Shown: positions 1 through 9,976 of the stretch, piece by piece
How positions within the stretch are numbered: the stretch's first letter is position 1
Layout: each line of letters begins with the position of its first letter
Source of the DNA: Bacteroidia bacterium
GTDB taxonomy: Bacteria; Bacteroidota; Bacteroidia; J057
Assembly (NCBI GenBank): GCA_030430205.1
Contig: JAUIGE010000001.1
Span: 62,001 to 126,000, forward strand
DNA: 64,000 bases
Reading direction: 5' to 3'
Notes under the pieces: generated by a model
What the model saw: only the letters and a program-made list of their open reading frames with translations
The model's database searches: none
Told to the model about the DNA's origin: nothing
Translations under genes and position numbers: made by a program

Positions 1-588
1 GCAGGTATCTACCACTACGTGGCGATAAAAAGCGCCCCCCGCCTCCCGGCGAATCTCGCCGGAGCCATTGCAGCTCGGGCAGGATTTGTAGGCTGTGCCG
101 TTGGCGGCACCATTGCCCTCACAACTGTCACAGGAGAGGTATCTCTTGAGTTTGATCTTTTTCTCTACGCCTTTGGCGATTTCTTCGAGATCGAGTTTGA
201 GGGAAACGCGCAGGTCTGCGCCGGGCTGACCGCGCCGCTTGCGGCGCTTGCGACCGCCTCCACCGGCACCCCCAAAGATGTCTCCAAAGGGACTCCCTTC
301 CCCAAAGATATTTCCAAAAATATCACTAAAATCTACCTCCTGGTAACCGCCACCAGCGGCACCCCCCATGCCTGCATGACCAAAGCGGTCATAGCGCGCA
401 CGTTTGTTGTCATCACTCAGCACTTCGTAGGCTTCAGCCGCCTCTTTAAACTTCTCCTCAGCCTCTTTATCACCAGGATTGCGGTCCGGGTGATACTTCA
501 TCGCCTGCTTGCGGTAAGCCTTTTTCATCTCATCAGCGTTGGCAGACTTGCTGATGCCTAAGACTTCGTAATAATCTCTTTTCTCCAT
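1..588 (-). CDS. dnaJ: Chaperone protein DnaJ (3' part outside the window)
   Basis: Hsp40 co-chaperone that stimulates the ATPase of DnaK and delivers unfolded substrates; cytoplasmic. The 196 visible codons give an N-terminal J domain with the HPD motif at residues 33-35, then a Gly/Phe-rich linker (repeated DIFG segments), then the start of the zinc-finger region with two complete CxxCxGxG modules (CDSCEGNG and CPSCNGSG). The reading frame is open to the window edge, so the remaining zinc modules and the substrate-binding C-terminus lie beyond base 1. The ATG at 586-588 is 7 bp after the grpE stop, so the two are surely cotranscribed. No CIRCE element is visible upstream of the pair. Confidence 0.97.
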   Translation of the reverse strand, partial: MEKRDYYEVLGISKSANADEMKKAYRKQAMKYHPDRNPGDKEAEEKFKEAAEAYEVLSDDNKRARYDRFGHAGMGGAAGGGYQEVDFSDIFGNIFGEGSPFGDIFGGAGGGGRKRRKRRGQPGADLRVSLKLDLEEIAKGVEKKIKLKRYLSCDSCEGNGAANGTAYKSCPSCNGSGEIRREAGGAFYRHVVVDTC

Positions 589-595
589 GGTATGC

Positions 596-1300
596 TTATT
601 CGCCTACTATCACTTTGGGGAAGCGAATGATTTTTTCCTTCAATCTGTAGCCTTTTTCAATTTCGTCTATCACCTTGCCTTTTTGCTCTTCATCCTCCAC
701 CGGCACGGCTGTGATGGCCTCATGAATCTCCGAGCTGAAGCTTTCGCCAATGGATTCGATGCTCTCCAGGCCAATTTTTGTCAAAATATTATTCAACTGA
801 CGGCTGAGGCTGTGAATACCCTCCTTGATCGCTGCCAAATTGTCACTTTTATCCATCGCCTCCATCGCCCGGTCAAAGCTATCCAATACCGGAAGCAATT
901 GCTTGAGCAGGTCTTCATGGGAGTATTTGATGAGCTCGCTCATCTCTTTTTCCTTGCGCTTGCGCATATTGGCAAAGTCGGCGTTCAGGCGAAGGGCGTA
1001 GCCCTCTGACTCTGTCAGCTTGATTTTGGTTTCTTCAAGCTCTTTTTGGAGCATTTCAAGCTTATTGGCAGCACTATCCGCACTTTTTCCTTTTTTCGAT
1101 TTTCCTTTATTCACAGGGATTTCTTCATTTTGCTCAGCTTCCTGTTCGATAGAAATTTCCTTTTCATTCTGCTGTTCAGCAGCTTCTTTATCTATGTTTT
1201 TTCCGTTAGGCATGTGGGGATCCATGTTTGGGGTTGCCTTTGCTTTATTGTTTCTTTTACTCATATTTTCAAACACTTTCAGGCTATTCTGTAATTCCAT
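596..1300 (-). CDS. grpE: Nucleotide exchange factor GrpE
   Basis: Releases ADP from DnaK, closing the DnaK-DnaJ-GrpE cycle. The protein is up to 234 aa with a long, charged, low-complexity N-terminus, a coiled-coil segment (about residues 80-140) and the conserved GrpE core: [24 protein letters not shown], and a C-terminal head with HEAITAVPV and [16 protein letters not shown]. An in-frame ATG at codon 13 (base 1264) is an equally good start because the first 12 residues are not part of the family core. It leads the grpE-dnaJ heat-shock pair and is divergent from the secreted protein gene starting at 1411. Confidence 0.96.
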   Translation of the reverse strand: MELQNSLKVFENMSKRNNKAKATPNMDPHMPNGKNIDKEAAEQQNEKEISIEQEAEQNEEIPVNKGKSKKGKSADSAANKLEMLQKELEETKIKLTESEGYALRLNADFANMRKRKEKEMSELIKYSHEDLLKQLLPVLDSFDRAMEAMDKSDNLAAIKEGIHSLSRQLNNILTKIGLESIESIGESFSSEIHEAITAVPVEDEEQKGKVIDEIEKGYRLKEKIIRFPKVIVGE

Positions 1301-1410
1301 CTGTTATATCACATTGTGTGCCATTGACATTTTGGCTTAAGTATCTGACAAATTGGTTAAAATCTGCTGAATCTCAGTATTTTTGCAGATGTAAGAACCC
1401 CAGCAACAGC

Positions 1411-4400
1411 ATGAATAAACACAATAGGCTTTTTGTATTCCTGGCAATATTTTCCTTTCTGCTAGCAGCACATTTCTATCCTTCTCCTCCTCAGGAGGCT
1501 GCGGATTTGCCTGTATTTGGCAAGCGAGACCGGATGGACCTGGCGATGGCGCAGGAATACGAAATGACCCATGATCCTTCCACAGGAGAGGTGCCCAGGG
1601 AAGCCCTGAGGGAGGCTTATCTGTATGCAGAAAGGCTGCGGGCGGAGCGCGACAGGGCGCGGGCAGCGATTTCTGACATGAATTGGACGGAACGTGGCCC
1701 CAACAATTTTGGCGGTCGTACACGCACCATCATGATTGATCCCAACGACTCGACCCGGCGGACGGTATGGGCGGCAGGGGTGGCTGGAGGCCTGTGGAAA
1801 ACGAACAATATCACCGCAGCAGCGCCAGCCTGGCAGCCACAAGATGACTTTTTTGGCAACCTGGCGATCACCTGCCTGGTCCATGACCCGGTCAATCCGC
1901 AGCTCATGTACTTCGGCACAGGTGAAGGCTATTTCAACTCGGATGCGATGCGCGGCCTGGGCATCTGGAAAAGTACAGATGGGGGTGTCAGCTGGAATCC
2001 GCTTTCTTCTACGCAGAACAGCGATTTTCATTATTGCTACCGCTTGCTGATGGTGGGCCAGGACAGCCTGCTGGCTGCTACCCGCTCCGGCTTACGCCGG
2101 AGTACCAATGGAGGAGCCTCCTGGACCAAGGTCCTCGGAGGCAGCGGTGTCTCCAACACCATTTACGATATAGAAATGGCCGCCGATGGCCGCATCTTTG
2201 CCTCGCCTAACGGCGGCATTCACATCTCTGCCGACAAAGGCGCGACCTTTGGGCCGCCGCTCTCCCTGCCGGTAACGGCAGAGCGGATCGAAATCGGCTG
2301 CGCCGCTTCTGATGCAAATTATGTCTATGCGCTCGTTGAGCGCAGCAATAGGGTGGAGGCCATCCTCCGATCTACCGATGGAGGCGCAAACTGGACGAGC
2401 ATGGCAGAGCCCAATGATATAGATGGCGGGATTCCTGCCACGGACTTTAGCCGCAATCAGGCATGGTATGACCTGACGATCGCTGTTGATCCAAACAACC
2501 GGGACGTGGTTCTGGTGGGTGGAGTGGATTTGTTTAGAACCAATAACGGAGGATTGAGCTGGCAACAGATTTCCCATTGGTGGGGAGGCTATGGCTTTCA
2601 GGAAGTGCATGCAGATCAGCACTTTATCTGTTTTGAGCCAGGCAATTCTGATGTGGTTTATTTTGGAAATGACGGAGGGGTATATGTGAGTTTCAATGGA
2701 AATAATGTGATACCGACCATCCAGCGAAAAGATGCAGGCTACCGCACAATTCAATTTTATGCCTGTGCGATACATCCGACAGCAGATGACAATCATTTTC
2801 TGGCAGGTGCCCAGGACAATGGCTCGCACCGCTTCAGCAGCCTGGGGCTGGGCAATACCCTGGAGGTAACGGGCGGAGACGGCGCATTTTGTCATATAGA
2901 CCAGGATCAGCCGCAATACCAGTTGACTTCTTATGTTTACAACAACTACTATCGCTCCAGCAACGGAGGCCTTTCGTTTAACTCTTCCAGTCATGGAAAT
3001 ACAGGCAGGTTTATCAATCCATCGGATTATGATAATGATGCCAATAAACTGTATGCAGCGCGCAACAATGGCGAATATCTTCGCTGGGAGAATCCCCAGA
3101 GTGGCAGCTCTTTTACAACGATAGTTGCCGGATTTGGGAGTAAGGTATCGGCTGTCAGCTGTGATCCCAATGTGGCGAACCGCGTTTATTTTGGCATCGG
3201 AAATGGTCGGGTGTACCGGGTAGATGATGCTCACACAGCAGCGCCGACGATCACTTACCTCAACAATGGCGCGGGCATGCCGGGCAGCTATATCTCCTGC
3301 ATTGAGGTAGAAGAGGGCGATACGGATCACCTGCTGGTTACTTATTCAAACTACGGAGTCAACTCCGTCTGGGAGACCGCCGATGGCGGGCTCAACTGGC
3401 AATCTGTCGAGGGCAACCTGCCCAATATGCCCATCCGTTGGGCGCTTTTTCATCCGAAGGATGCGGATCAGGCCCTCCTCGGCACCGAGCTGGGAGTCTG
3501 GTCTACCGATGATTTGAATGGAAACAGCACCAATTGGGGCCCTTCCTCTGTTGGCCTGGCCAATACACGGGTGGAGATGCTTCAAATAAGAAAATCTGAC
3601 TTGCTGGTCATTGCAGCCACGCATGGACGAGGCCTGTTTTCTTCGGATGTTTTTATGGCCCCACAGGCCAGACTGGGTGCAGATCGTCAGATCGGCTATG
3701 TGAACAAAAGCATACAGTTTACTGATTACTCAGTCAAAGGCACCAGCTGGAGCTGGGATTTTGGAGATGGCAATTTTTCCACTGCACAGCACCCCAGCCA
3801 TAGCTATGCTACACCGGGCTTATATCACGTCCGTTTGACCATCAATGGGGGAGCAGATACGGATGTTCAAAATAATTTTATCCATATACTGCCAGATAAA
3901 ACTCCGCCCTACTCAGCGGCTGATGGAGGGGATTTTGAGACAAATATATTGGACTTCGCACCGGAGAGCGTATCGGGAACCGCCTTTGAGCGGGGCAACT
4001 CAGGGATCAATGGCAAACACGGCACATTTAGTGGGCGGAATGCCTGGGTGACAGGCCTGAACCAAAGCAACTATACCGACCTCACAGATGCGAGGCTGTA
4101 CACGCCTAATTACGATTTTTCCCTGCTGGGTGTCTATACCCTGCGCTTTCGCTCGCGCTTCTATACGGAGACAGCTTATGATGGCTTTCGCCTGGAATAC
4201 TCCCTGGATCGGGGAGACAATTGGACTCCTTTGGGTGTGAATGGCGCGCAGGCCAATTGGTACAATTTTGCCAATACTGCTTCTACGACTTCCTTTCCCT
4301 GGAATGAGGCTTTTTTCGCAGGAAACAGCAGCAGCAATTTTGAGGAATACTACTTTGATCTGACTTTCCTCTCAGGCAAGCCTGATGTCGCCTTCCGCTT

Positions 4401-4992
4401 TCGCTTCAAAAGTGATCCTTTTATCACGGCACCTGGTGTGGCGATAGACAACTTCGAAATCGATAACTACCTGCTAGCTGTCAGTCTTCTAACATTTGAA
4501 GGCCAATGGGAAAATCGGGCTGCAAAGCTCGAATGGGTCGCCCAAACGGACGGCAATGCTGCATTTTTCAGCCTGGAACGCAGCAGCACAGGCAGCGATT
4601 TCGCTGAAATAGCAAACATCCCCTTTGCTACGCAAAATGGGGATGCTATGTATTCTTTTTTTGACAAAAATGCTGCGATTGGCCTGAACTACTACCGCCT
4701 GCGTTGGCAGGATGTGAATGGCGCTTTGGCTTATTCCAATGTGATTGCGGTTACGCGGCCGAGTGAAGGCTTTTCCCTTTATCCCAACCCCGCCCACAAG
4801 CAGGTAAATCTTCAGCTCGATTTTGATGCACAGCTGCGTTTGTTAAACATGAAAGGGCAGACTGTGCGACAGTTTTCGCTGCCCGCAGGCATCCACTATC
4901 TCCCCCTTCAGGGCCTGGAGGCGGGTATGTACCTGCTCGAAATTAGTTCGAATGATGGCCGCAAGCGAAGCGCGAAGCTAATTGTAAGATGA
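1411..4992 (+). CDS. Secreted beta-propeller / PKD / MAM-like protein with T9SS sorting domain
   Basis: Large exported protein (1193 aa), presumably carried across the outer membrane by the T9SS and attached at the cell surface or released. The start is the ATG before a hydrophobic signal segment (MNKHNRLFVFLAIFSFLL); an upstream extension of the frame lacks a signal sequence. Residues about 90-740 contain repeated BNR/Asp-box motifs of the sortilin (VPS10) type (STDGGVSW, STNGGASW, STDGGANW). A PKD domain follows (SWDFGDGNFS, about 765-825), then a jelly-roll/MAM-like region (about 845-1020) and a C-terminal type A sorting domain with the YPNP motif. Such proteins are often adhesins or glycan-binding or -cleaving proteins; no catalytic site is recognised, so the substrate is unknown. 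Confidence 0.88.
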   Translation: MNKHNRLFVFLAIFSFLLAAHFYPSPPQEAADLPVFGKRDRMDLAMAQEYEMTHDPSTGEVPREALREAYLYAERLRAERDRARAAISDMNWTERGPNNFGGRTRTIMIDPNDSTRRTVWAAGVAGGLWKTNNITAAAPAWQPQDDFFGNLAITCLVHDPVNPQLMYFGTGEGYFNSDAMRGLGIWKSTDGGVSWNPLSSTQNSDFHYCYRLLMVGQDSLLAATRSGLRRSTNGGASWTKVLGGSGVSNTIYDIEMAADGRIFASPNGGIHISADKGATFGPPLSLPVTAERIEIGCAASDANYVYALVERSNRVEAILRSTDGGANWTSMAEPNDIDGGIPATDFSRNQAWYDLTIAVDPNNRDVVLVGGVDLFRTNNGGLSWQQISHWWGGYGFQEVHADQHFICFEPGNSDVVYFGNDGGVYVSFNGNNVIPTIQRKDAGYRTIQFYACAIHPTADDNHFLAGAQDNGSHRFSSLGLGNTLEVTGGDGAFCHIDQDQPQYQLTSYVYNNYYRSSNGGLSFNSSSHGNTGRFINPSDYDNDANKLYAARNNGEYLRWENPQSGSSFTTIVAGFGSKVSAVSCDPNVANRVYFGIGNGRVYRVDDAHTAAPTITYLNNGAGMPGSYISCIEVEEGDTDHLLVTYSNYGVNSVWETADGGLNWQSVEGNLPNMPIRWALFHPKDADQALLGTELGVWSTDDLNGNSTNWGPSSVGLANTRVEMLQIRKSDLLVIAATHGRGLFSSDVFMAPQARLGADRQIGYVNKSIQFTDYSVKGTSWSWDFGDGNFSTAQHPSHSYATPGLYHVRLTINGGADTDVQNNFIHILPDKTPPYSAADGGDFETNILDFAPESVSGTAFERGNSGINGKHGTFSGRNAWVTGLNQSNYTDLTDARLYTPNYDFSLLGVYTLRFRSRFYTETAYDGFRLEYSLDRGDNWTPLGVNGAQANWYNFANTASTTSFPWNEAFFAGNSSSNFEEYYFDLTFLSGKPDVAFRFRFKSDPFITAPGVAIDNFEIDNYLLAVSLLTFEGQWENRAAKLEWVAQTDGNAAFFSLERSSTGSDFAEIANIPFATQNGDAMYSFFDKNAAIGLNYYRLRWQDVNGALAYSNVIAVTRPSEGFSLYPNPAHKQVNLQLDFDAQLRLLNMKGQTVRQFSLPAGIHYLPLQGLEAGMYLLEISSNDGRKRSAKLIVR

Positions 4993-5430
4993 TTTGAGGA
5001 TTTGAAGTTGTTGCTATTTTGGATGAAGAAGCTTTCCAAGATACTTGGACATTGGAAGGAATCTATCAATTACGCAATATGCATCCAATCCCAAAGAGAT
5101 TAAATACCAACTCAATCAGTGGATACAACATGTAGTAAAACTCAAGCATAAGGCCATGGCCACCTTTCTAAACACATTGAAAATCGAATGAAGCAGATTT
5201 TTGCATTTGCTCAGTATAGGGGCATAAATGCTGTCATCAAAGGACAAAACAATATCCTTTGCTTTTTATTTGAAGAAATATTTCAAATATGTTGGTTTGA
5301 TTTGCCTATTATCATTAGATTTAATAAGTGTTTTTTTCAAGTATTTATTTTAGCCCGCCTATAAAGACACCACAATAAGAAGAGCAACAGGACCTTTTTT
5401 CTACTTAATCACCTTTTAATTGAACCATTT
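4993..5430. other. Intergenic region of 438 bp between two T9SS cargo genes
   Basis: No intact gene. The first ~270 bases contain a decayed transposase-like stretch (annotated separately). The last ~150 bases are AT-rich and probably carry the promoter of the next gene, but no TAnnTTTG box is clear. A short direct repeat (GATTTGAGGATTTGAAG) lies immediately after the upstream stop codon. Confidence 0.5.
5013..5275 (+). pseudogene. Probable relic of an ISL3-type transposase C-terminus
   Basis: Shifting between reading frames recovers a broken protein trace: a segment around LEGIYQLRNMH, then LNQWIQHVVKLKHKAMATF and LNTLK, then RGINAVIKGQNNI. The order and spacing (helical Y-L-R segment, LK-containing linker, then an xGINxxIKxxxN segment) resemble the C-terminal end of ISL3-family DDE transposases. 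There are at least two frame breaks and several stops, and no terminal inverted repeats are visible, so it cannot be active. The match is from memory of the family pattern and is weak; it could be chance similarity. Confidence 0.33.
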
Positions 5431-8091
5431 ATGCGAATTACTACTCTCACAACCCTCGGGTTGCTGACATTTTTCCTATTAGCCGGAAATTATGTCTTTT
5501 CCCAGCCCATTTCATCTTTTCCTTATTCAGAGAGTTTTGACTTATTTCCGGCCAGCCTTGCCGGGTCTGGCTCCATTGTAGAACCTGCGCCAGTCTTTCC
5601 TGGTGACTGGGGTAATGTAAATTCCATAGATGCACCGCCCGATAATGACGGCCTTCAGGACTGGCACGCGGTTTCCGGCGGCACGCCTTCTGGTGCGACG
5701 GGCCCCACAGCTGACCATACTTCTGGCAGCGGACGGTACCTTTACATTGAAGACTCTGGCGCAGATAGAGATTCGATCTCGCTGCTTAGCCCTATTTTTA
5801 ATGTGACGGCGCTGAGTTCCCCGACTTTGTCTATATGGGTACATAGCAATGTCAATGAGGTAGGAAAGGGTTACTTAGGTGATACCAGCTACAATGACCT
5901 GAAGATTGAAGTCTTCTCGGGGGGTGCCTGGGTGCTTATAGATTCTATCGGTGCCCTCAATACCGACTGGACAGAGTTTATCTATGACCTGAGTAGCTAT
6001 ACCAATATCCTGCGTTTCCGTTTTCGGGCTAATAACAATAATCTGGGAGACTTTGTGCATGACATCGCTATCGATGATTTTTCCATCTTTGACTTTCCTG
6101 ATATTGAGGCAGCTTTAGTCGGTGCCAGTATAAAAACAAATGCACCAACAGGTTATCAACTGGCACCTATCTCTCAGGGAGCATCCTATGATGTGCAGGC
6201 AGTCATTCGCAACGCCGGCAAAAATACCCTTACCAACGTGAAGGTTGTAGCTGATTTTGGAACATATAAGGACAGCGGAACGGTAGCTTCGCTTATTTCT
6301 TTGACAAATGACATCCTGAGCTTCAACAGCTTCACTCCAGTGGATGATACACCGGGAACTTTTACCCTTTCCCTTTCTCAAAATGATACTACTCCCGGCA
6401 ACAATTCGCGGGTAGTATTAGTGAATGACAGCACTTTTGCAAGGGATGACAGTGTCGCGAGTGGCGCCCTGGGTTTCACAGGCGCAACAGGTATTTTTGG
6501 AGATATGTATGAACTTACGGCCCCTGATGTACTTACCTCCAGCTCATTTTTCCTAAACAATCCTCCTCTTGGAGATAGTGTAAGAATCCTGCTATTTGGT
6601 TTTGGGAACCAATTGGCTGGAGAGCCTGATACGATTGGCGGTTTGTTGGATTCCACCGACTATCTCGTAATCAGTAGAGGCGGCTGGATTACCCTGCCGT
6701 TTAAATGTCAGCCGGAACTGACTGCTGGCCAATACTTTATCGCTGTCGAGCAGGTAAATCTCAACAACGTCAGTTGTGGATATGATGCCGATACCTATAT
6801 CCCGGGAGTGGCTTTCTTTGGTGATGGCATCAACCGTTGGGTGGAAATCAGCGCAGTACCTTCGCTGATATCATCCTTTATGGTGCGCATGAACTTTGGA
6901 ACAGAGACAGCACCTAAGGCCATGATTACCTCTTCAGCTACAGCATTATGTGTAGGAGATACAGTCAGCCTAAACAGCACAGGTGGCCTGGCTACCTACA
7001 ATTGGCTAGGGGTAGGGGTACAAAGCGCCATGGCAGCTACCACCAAAGCTGTAAGCGCTGTTACCGGCACGTTCCCTTACGTCCTGATGGGCGTTGACGC
7101 CAATGGTTGTGCGTCTCAGGCAATCACAATGGTTACCTTTGACCCTTTACCTTCAAGTTCTATTTCGGGGGACACAACCATCTGTGCCGGGGAAAACGTT
7201 ACCTTGACCGCTTCCGGTGGGACTTCTTATTCATGGAATAATGGCGATATGACTCCCATGACTACTGTCAGTCCGACTGACACCACAACTTATGATGTGA
7301 CCGTGAGCATTGGCGGTTGTGGCGTAGATGAGTCAGTCACAGTCAATGTGCCTGAAGTATTTTTGCATGTAGACCTGGCTGTGGATGTAGCTTGTAACGG
7401 GGACTCTACAGGCGTAATTGAAGTCAGTTCTTTCGCACCTGGCAGTGTGACTTATAGCTGGTCTGATGATGCCAATGCAACATCTGCAAGCCGCAATAAC
7501 CTGCCAGCAGGTATGTATACGATAACTGTTACAGATGATGGAACACAGTGTTCTTCCGGAAGTATGGTTACACTTGGGGAGCCTGCAGCGATCACCCTGA
7601 CCCCTTCTGCTTTTGGTGCCACCAATGGCAATACCGATGGCTTCGCCATTATCGCGGCCAGTGGTGGTACAGCTCCATTCAGCTATGCCTGGAATGATGG
7701 CGCTATGCAGACAGGAGATACAGCTGTAAATCTAGGCCCTGGTACATATTCCGTAATCGTTACTGACGACAATGGCTGCATTGACAGTGCTTCTGTGACC
7801 ATCAATGAGTATGGTGTGGGTATCGAAGACCTGCTCAATCCTGCTTTGGTGAAAGTATATCCGAATCCCAACAACGGACAATTTGTCCTGAGTGGCCTGA
7901 ATGCTTTTGGCCATGATGCAGCGCTTCAGATTCATGTATATGACCTGAATGGGAAAAATGTTTTTTCAAAGGCCATACATGCCCAAAATGAACTGCACAT
8001 CAACCTGCCTTCAAATCGTGCGGCCGGTGTGTATATGATTCATATTCAAAGCGAAAGCATGAGACTCGTCAAGCGTGTCATGATCAAGTAA
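5431..8091 (+). CDS. Secreted multidomain SprB-repeat protein with T9SS sorting domain
   Basis: Exported protein of 886 aa. The start ATG precedes a clear signal peptide (LGLLTFFLLAGNYVFSQP). Residues 28-228 form a MAM-like jelly-roll (ends with AIDDFSIFD), followed by a CARDB-like region (about 235-330), two Cys-containing Ig-like repeats of the kind TICAGENVTLTASGG (about 505-640), and two SprB-type repeats (CNGDSTGVIEV and a second near 700-785, each ending YTITVTDDG or YSVIVTDDNG). A type A sorting domain with YPNPNNGQF ends the protein. SprB repeats are known from flavobacterial gliding adhesins, so a surface adhesin role is a reasonable inference. A strong terminator follows 31 bp after the stop. 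Confidence 0.9.
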   Translation: MRITTLTTLGLLTFFLLAGNYVFSQPISSFPYSESFDLFPASLAGSGSIVEPAPVFPGDWGNVNSIDAPPDNDGLQDWHAVSGGTPSGATGPTADHTSGSGRYLYIEDSGADRDSISLLSPIFNVTALSSPTLSIWVHSNVNEVGKGYLGDTSYNDLKIEVFSGGAWVLIDSIGALNTDWTEFIYDLSSYTNILRFRFRANNNNLGDFVHDIAIDDFSIFDFPDIEAALVGASIKTNAPTGYQLAPISQGASYDVQAVIRNAGKNTLTNVKVVADFGTYKDSGTVASLISLTNDILSFNSFTPVDDTPGTFTLSLSQNDTTPGNNSRVVLVNDSTFARDDSVASGALGFTGATGIFGDMYELTAPDVLTSSSFFLNNPPLGDSVRILLFGFGNQLAGEPDTIGGLLDSTDYLVISRGGWITLPFKCQPELTAGQYFIAVEQVNLNNVSCGYDADTYIPGVAFFGDGINRWVEISAVPSLISSFMVRMNFGTETAPKAMITSSATALCVGDTVSLNSTGGLATYNWLGVGVQSAMAATTKAVSAVTGTFPYVLMGVDANGCASQAITMVTFDPLPSSSISGDTTICAGENVTLTASGGTSYSWNNGDMTPMTTVSPTDTTTYDVTVSIGGCGVDESVTVNVPEVFLHVDLAVDVACNGDSTGVIEVSSFAPGSVTYSWSDDANATSASRNNLPAGMYTITVTDDGTQCSSGSMVTLGEPAAITLTPSAFGATNGNTDGFAIIAASGGTAPFSYAWNDGAMQTGDTAVNLGPGTYSVIVTDDNGCIDSASVTINEYGVGIEDLLNPALVKVYPNPNNGQFVLSGLNAFGHDAALQIHVYDLNGKNVFSKAIHAQNELHINLPSNRAAGVYMIHIQSESMRLVKRVMIK

Positions 8092-8122
8092 TAAGCATCT
8101 TTTGAAATAAAATCGTAAAATT

Positions 8123-8160
8123 GGGTAGGAATGCTTCCGGGTATTCCTACCCTTCTTTTT
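8123..8160 (+). terminator. Intrinsic terminator after the SprB-repeat protein gene
   Basis: A perfect 10-bp stem (GGGTAGGAAT pairing with ATTCCTACCC) with a 10-nt loop is followed directly by TTCTTTTT. It lies between the stop at 8091 and the next gene at 8174 and should end transcription of the exported protein gene. Confidence 0.85.
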
Positions 8161-8173
8161 ACCCAGCACTATT

Positions 8174-9238
8174 ATGCAAAAGCTGTTACTTATTTTTTGT
8201 TTTTGTGGCCTGTTCCTCGCCTGCGGGCAAAAATCGCAGAACAAAAAACGAATTCAGGAGGCCGAACTAACGCCCCTTCAAAGCATGGCTGTGACGTACC
8301 TGAGTTATCCACGATTCGTTCATGATGAATTCACTCAACAATTTTTCGGCATTCCTCTTGAATTGGAAGAATATGCCCCAGATACCCGCACCTTATATCT
8401 CTCGGCACCCAAAGATTCGCTTAGTAAAAAGAAGCTTTTCGCTATTTGCCAGGATAGCTCCCTGATTCAGTTTGCTCTTGAAGACTCAAATGGGATAAGC
8501 CTAGATTCTTACCATTTCCCAGATTCAAACAAGCTCTATTTTAAATTGCCTGCCTCCTCCCTGAACATCGATTCTTCCAGACAGATTTACACGCATTTTG
8601 GGGAGATTATGTATGAAGCAAGCCTTGCTGAATTGGCAGACATTTACTCTCGCAAAATGATGTTTAATGGGTCTGCAATAGCCGGAATCCCTGACAAGAA
8701 CAACCCAGATCAGGTTTCGTGGATCGGTAATCATTGCGCCACAATCTCGCTTGCAGGCGAGCCTTCACTCCTTCGTCTCTCCTCCAGAATCATCGATTCG
8801 ACAGCCTCACGCGAAGCGCAGGCTCAACAACTCCTCGATTTCGTGTCACGAAATATCACCTATACCAGAGACGCTGGGGAACTTTTCCGTAATACGGCGG
8901 AGATCTTGCTGGGCAAGAAAGCAGATTGCAGCGGCAAGGTAGTGCTTTTCGCCAGCCTGCTGGAGCAGATCGACTATCCCTACCTGCTGGTCTACCTGCC
9001 CCGGCACATCGCCCTGGCACTACCAGGGGACTTCTCCCGCAAAAATGGCATGCTCTTCGAGCATGAAGGTCAGACCTATTTTTTCGCAGAAACCACCTTC
9101 CCTGGCTTTTTGATTGGCTCCACCTATTTTTCCCCTCCTTTGAGCGAAAATGATATCGAGTTTCTTCAGTATCCTGGCAAGGAAACGAAGCTATATGATG
9201 TGGTAAATGGGGATTCGCTGGAGTTTGTGAAAAAATGA
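8174..9238 (+). CDS. Lipoprotein with transglutaminase-like (papain-fold) domain
   Basis: A 354-aa protein with an N-terminal lipobox (LFLAC, lipidated Cys17), so probably membrane-anchored in the periplasm or outer membrane. The C-terminal half (about residues 215-320) is a transglutaminase-like domain: the nucleophile is in KADCSGKVVLFASLL (Cys near 251) and the His in LPRHIALAL (near 277). The third catalytic position falls in FFAETT, with Glu where Asp is usual. Bacterial members are mostly proteases or have unknown substrates rather than cross-linking enzymes. The N-terminal 200 residues match nothing I recognise. It follows a strong terminator, so it probably has its own promoter, and is alone on this strand. 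Confidence 0.8.
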   Translation: MQKLLLIFCFCGLFLACGQKSQNKKRIQEAELTPLQSMAVTYLSYPRFVHDEFTQQFFGIPLELEEYAPDTRTLYLSAPKDSLSKKKLFAICQDSSLIQFALEDSNGISLDSYHFPDSNKLYFKLPASSLNIDSSRQIYTHFGEIMYEASLAELADIYSRKMMFNGSAIAGIPDKNNPDQVSWIGNHCATISLAGEPSLLRLSSRIIDSTASREAQAQQLLDFVSRNITYTRDAGELFRNTAEILLGKKADCSGKVVLFASLLEQIDYPYLLVYLPRHIALALPGDFSRKNGMLFEHEGQTYFFAETTFPGFLIGSTYFSPPLSENDIEFLQYPGKETKLYDVVNGDSLEFVKK

Positions 9239-9273
9239 GGAGAGGGGACGCTGATCACGTTGGTTTTTGCTCC

Positions 9274-9846
9274 TCATCGCCGTCGAAAAGGCGGCACCAT
9301 CAATCCCGCTTCGCTGGATTCGATTAAGGTCTCCAGCCGTCGCTGACGGGTTTCTTCTCTTTTGGCGCTCATCACCCAGTGAATTGTATTCTTTTTGTAA
9401 CCGGGAGCGAGATTTTCGAAAAACTCCCAGGCTTTGGGATTTGCCTGAAGCTGCTGGAGATAAGCTTTGTCAAGCTTTGGGGAATCCTGCTCATGGGCGT
9501 AAATCTTTGATTTATTCTCTTTTCGCCGCTCCCAGGCGGCGAGGCCTGCGGGCTGCATGCGGCCTTCGGCCTGGAGTTTTTCCATCAATCCGATGTTGAT
9601 GGCGCTCCAGATGGAGGTAGGCTTGCGCGGCGTGAAGCGGATTTTGTAGCTGACATCATCTATGGACTTTCGCAAGCCATCTATCCAGCCATAGCAAAGG
9701 GCTTCCTCCACCGACTCTGGCCAGGTGATGCTGGGGATTTTCGATGCTTTTTTATAAAAGCCTACCCAAAGTTCGGTTTCTGTCTCAAAATGGGCTTTCA
9801 GCCATTGCTTAAAATCTTCTGGCGTAGGGAAAAAAGTGGGTTCCAT
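9274..9846 (-). CDS. YdeI/OmpD-associated family protein
   Basis: Small soluble protein (190 aa from the ATG at 9846; an ATG six codons upstream at 9864 is also possible). Family marks are PTFFPTPEDFKQWL at the N-terminus, ELWVGFYKK, SVEEALCYGWIDG, the RFTPRKPTSIWS motif, and the C-terminal NTIHWVMSAKREETRQRRLE helix. YdeI-type proteins have been linked to bacteriocin or peptide tolerance in enterobacteria, but the biochemical function is not known. It is divergent from the hydratase gene at 9977, and its 3' end faces the lipoprotein gene ending at 9238. Confidence 0.85.
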   Translation of the reverse strand: MEPTFFPTPEDFKQWLKAHFETETELWVGFYKKASKIPSITWPESVEEALCYGWIDGLRKSIDDVSYKIRFTPRKPTSIWSAINIGLMEKLQAEGRMQPAGLAAWERRKENKSKIYAHEQDSPKLDKAYLQQLQANPKAWEFFENLAPGYKKNTIHWVMSAKREETRQRRLETLIESSEAGLMVPPFRRR

Positions 9847-9976
9847 GATTTTTTCTGTCAACATACCATTTTGCGGCTATAATCTCAACATGAGTCAGAC
9901 CACTTTTCTTGTAACTCTTGGCGGCTTCATGCAACTTGCAGTCCTTACTTCTTCTTTTATTTCAACCCACCTACAG

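Noticed and set aside
1301-1410. CIRCE (HrcA) operator upstream of grpE
   Set aside because: No TTAGCACTC-N9-GAGTGCTAA-like inverted repeat is present.
1228-1410. Longer start for the BNR protein at 1228
   Set aside because: The extension has no signal peptide at its front and overlaps the grpE coding region; the ATG at 1411 directly precedes a signal segment.
2092-3330. Long minus-strand open frame of 412 codons inside the BNR protein gene
   Set aside because: Antisense shadow of the cargo protein gene; its translation is rich in Ile, Arg and Cys with no domain pattern, and the plus-strand frame has clear repeats.
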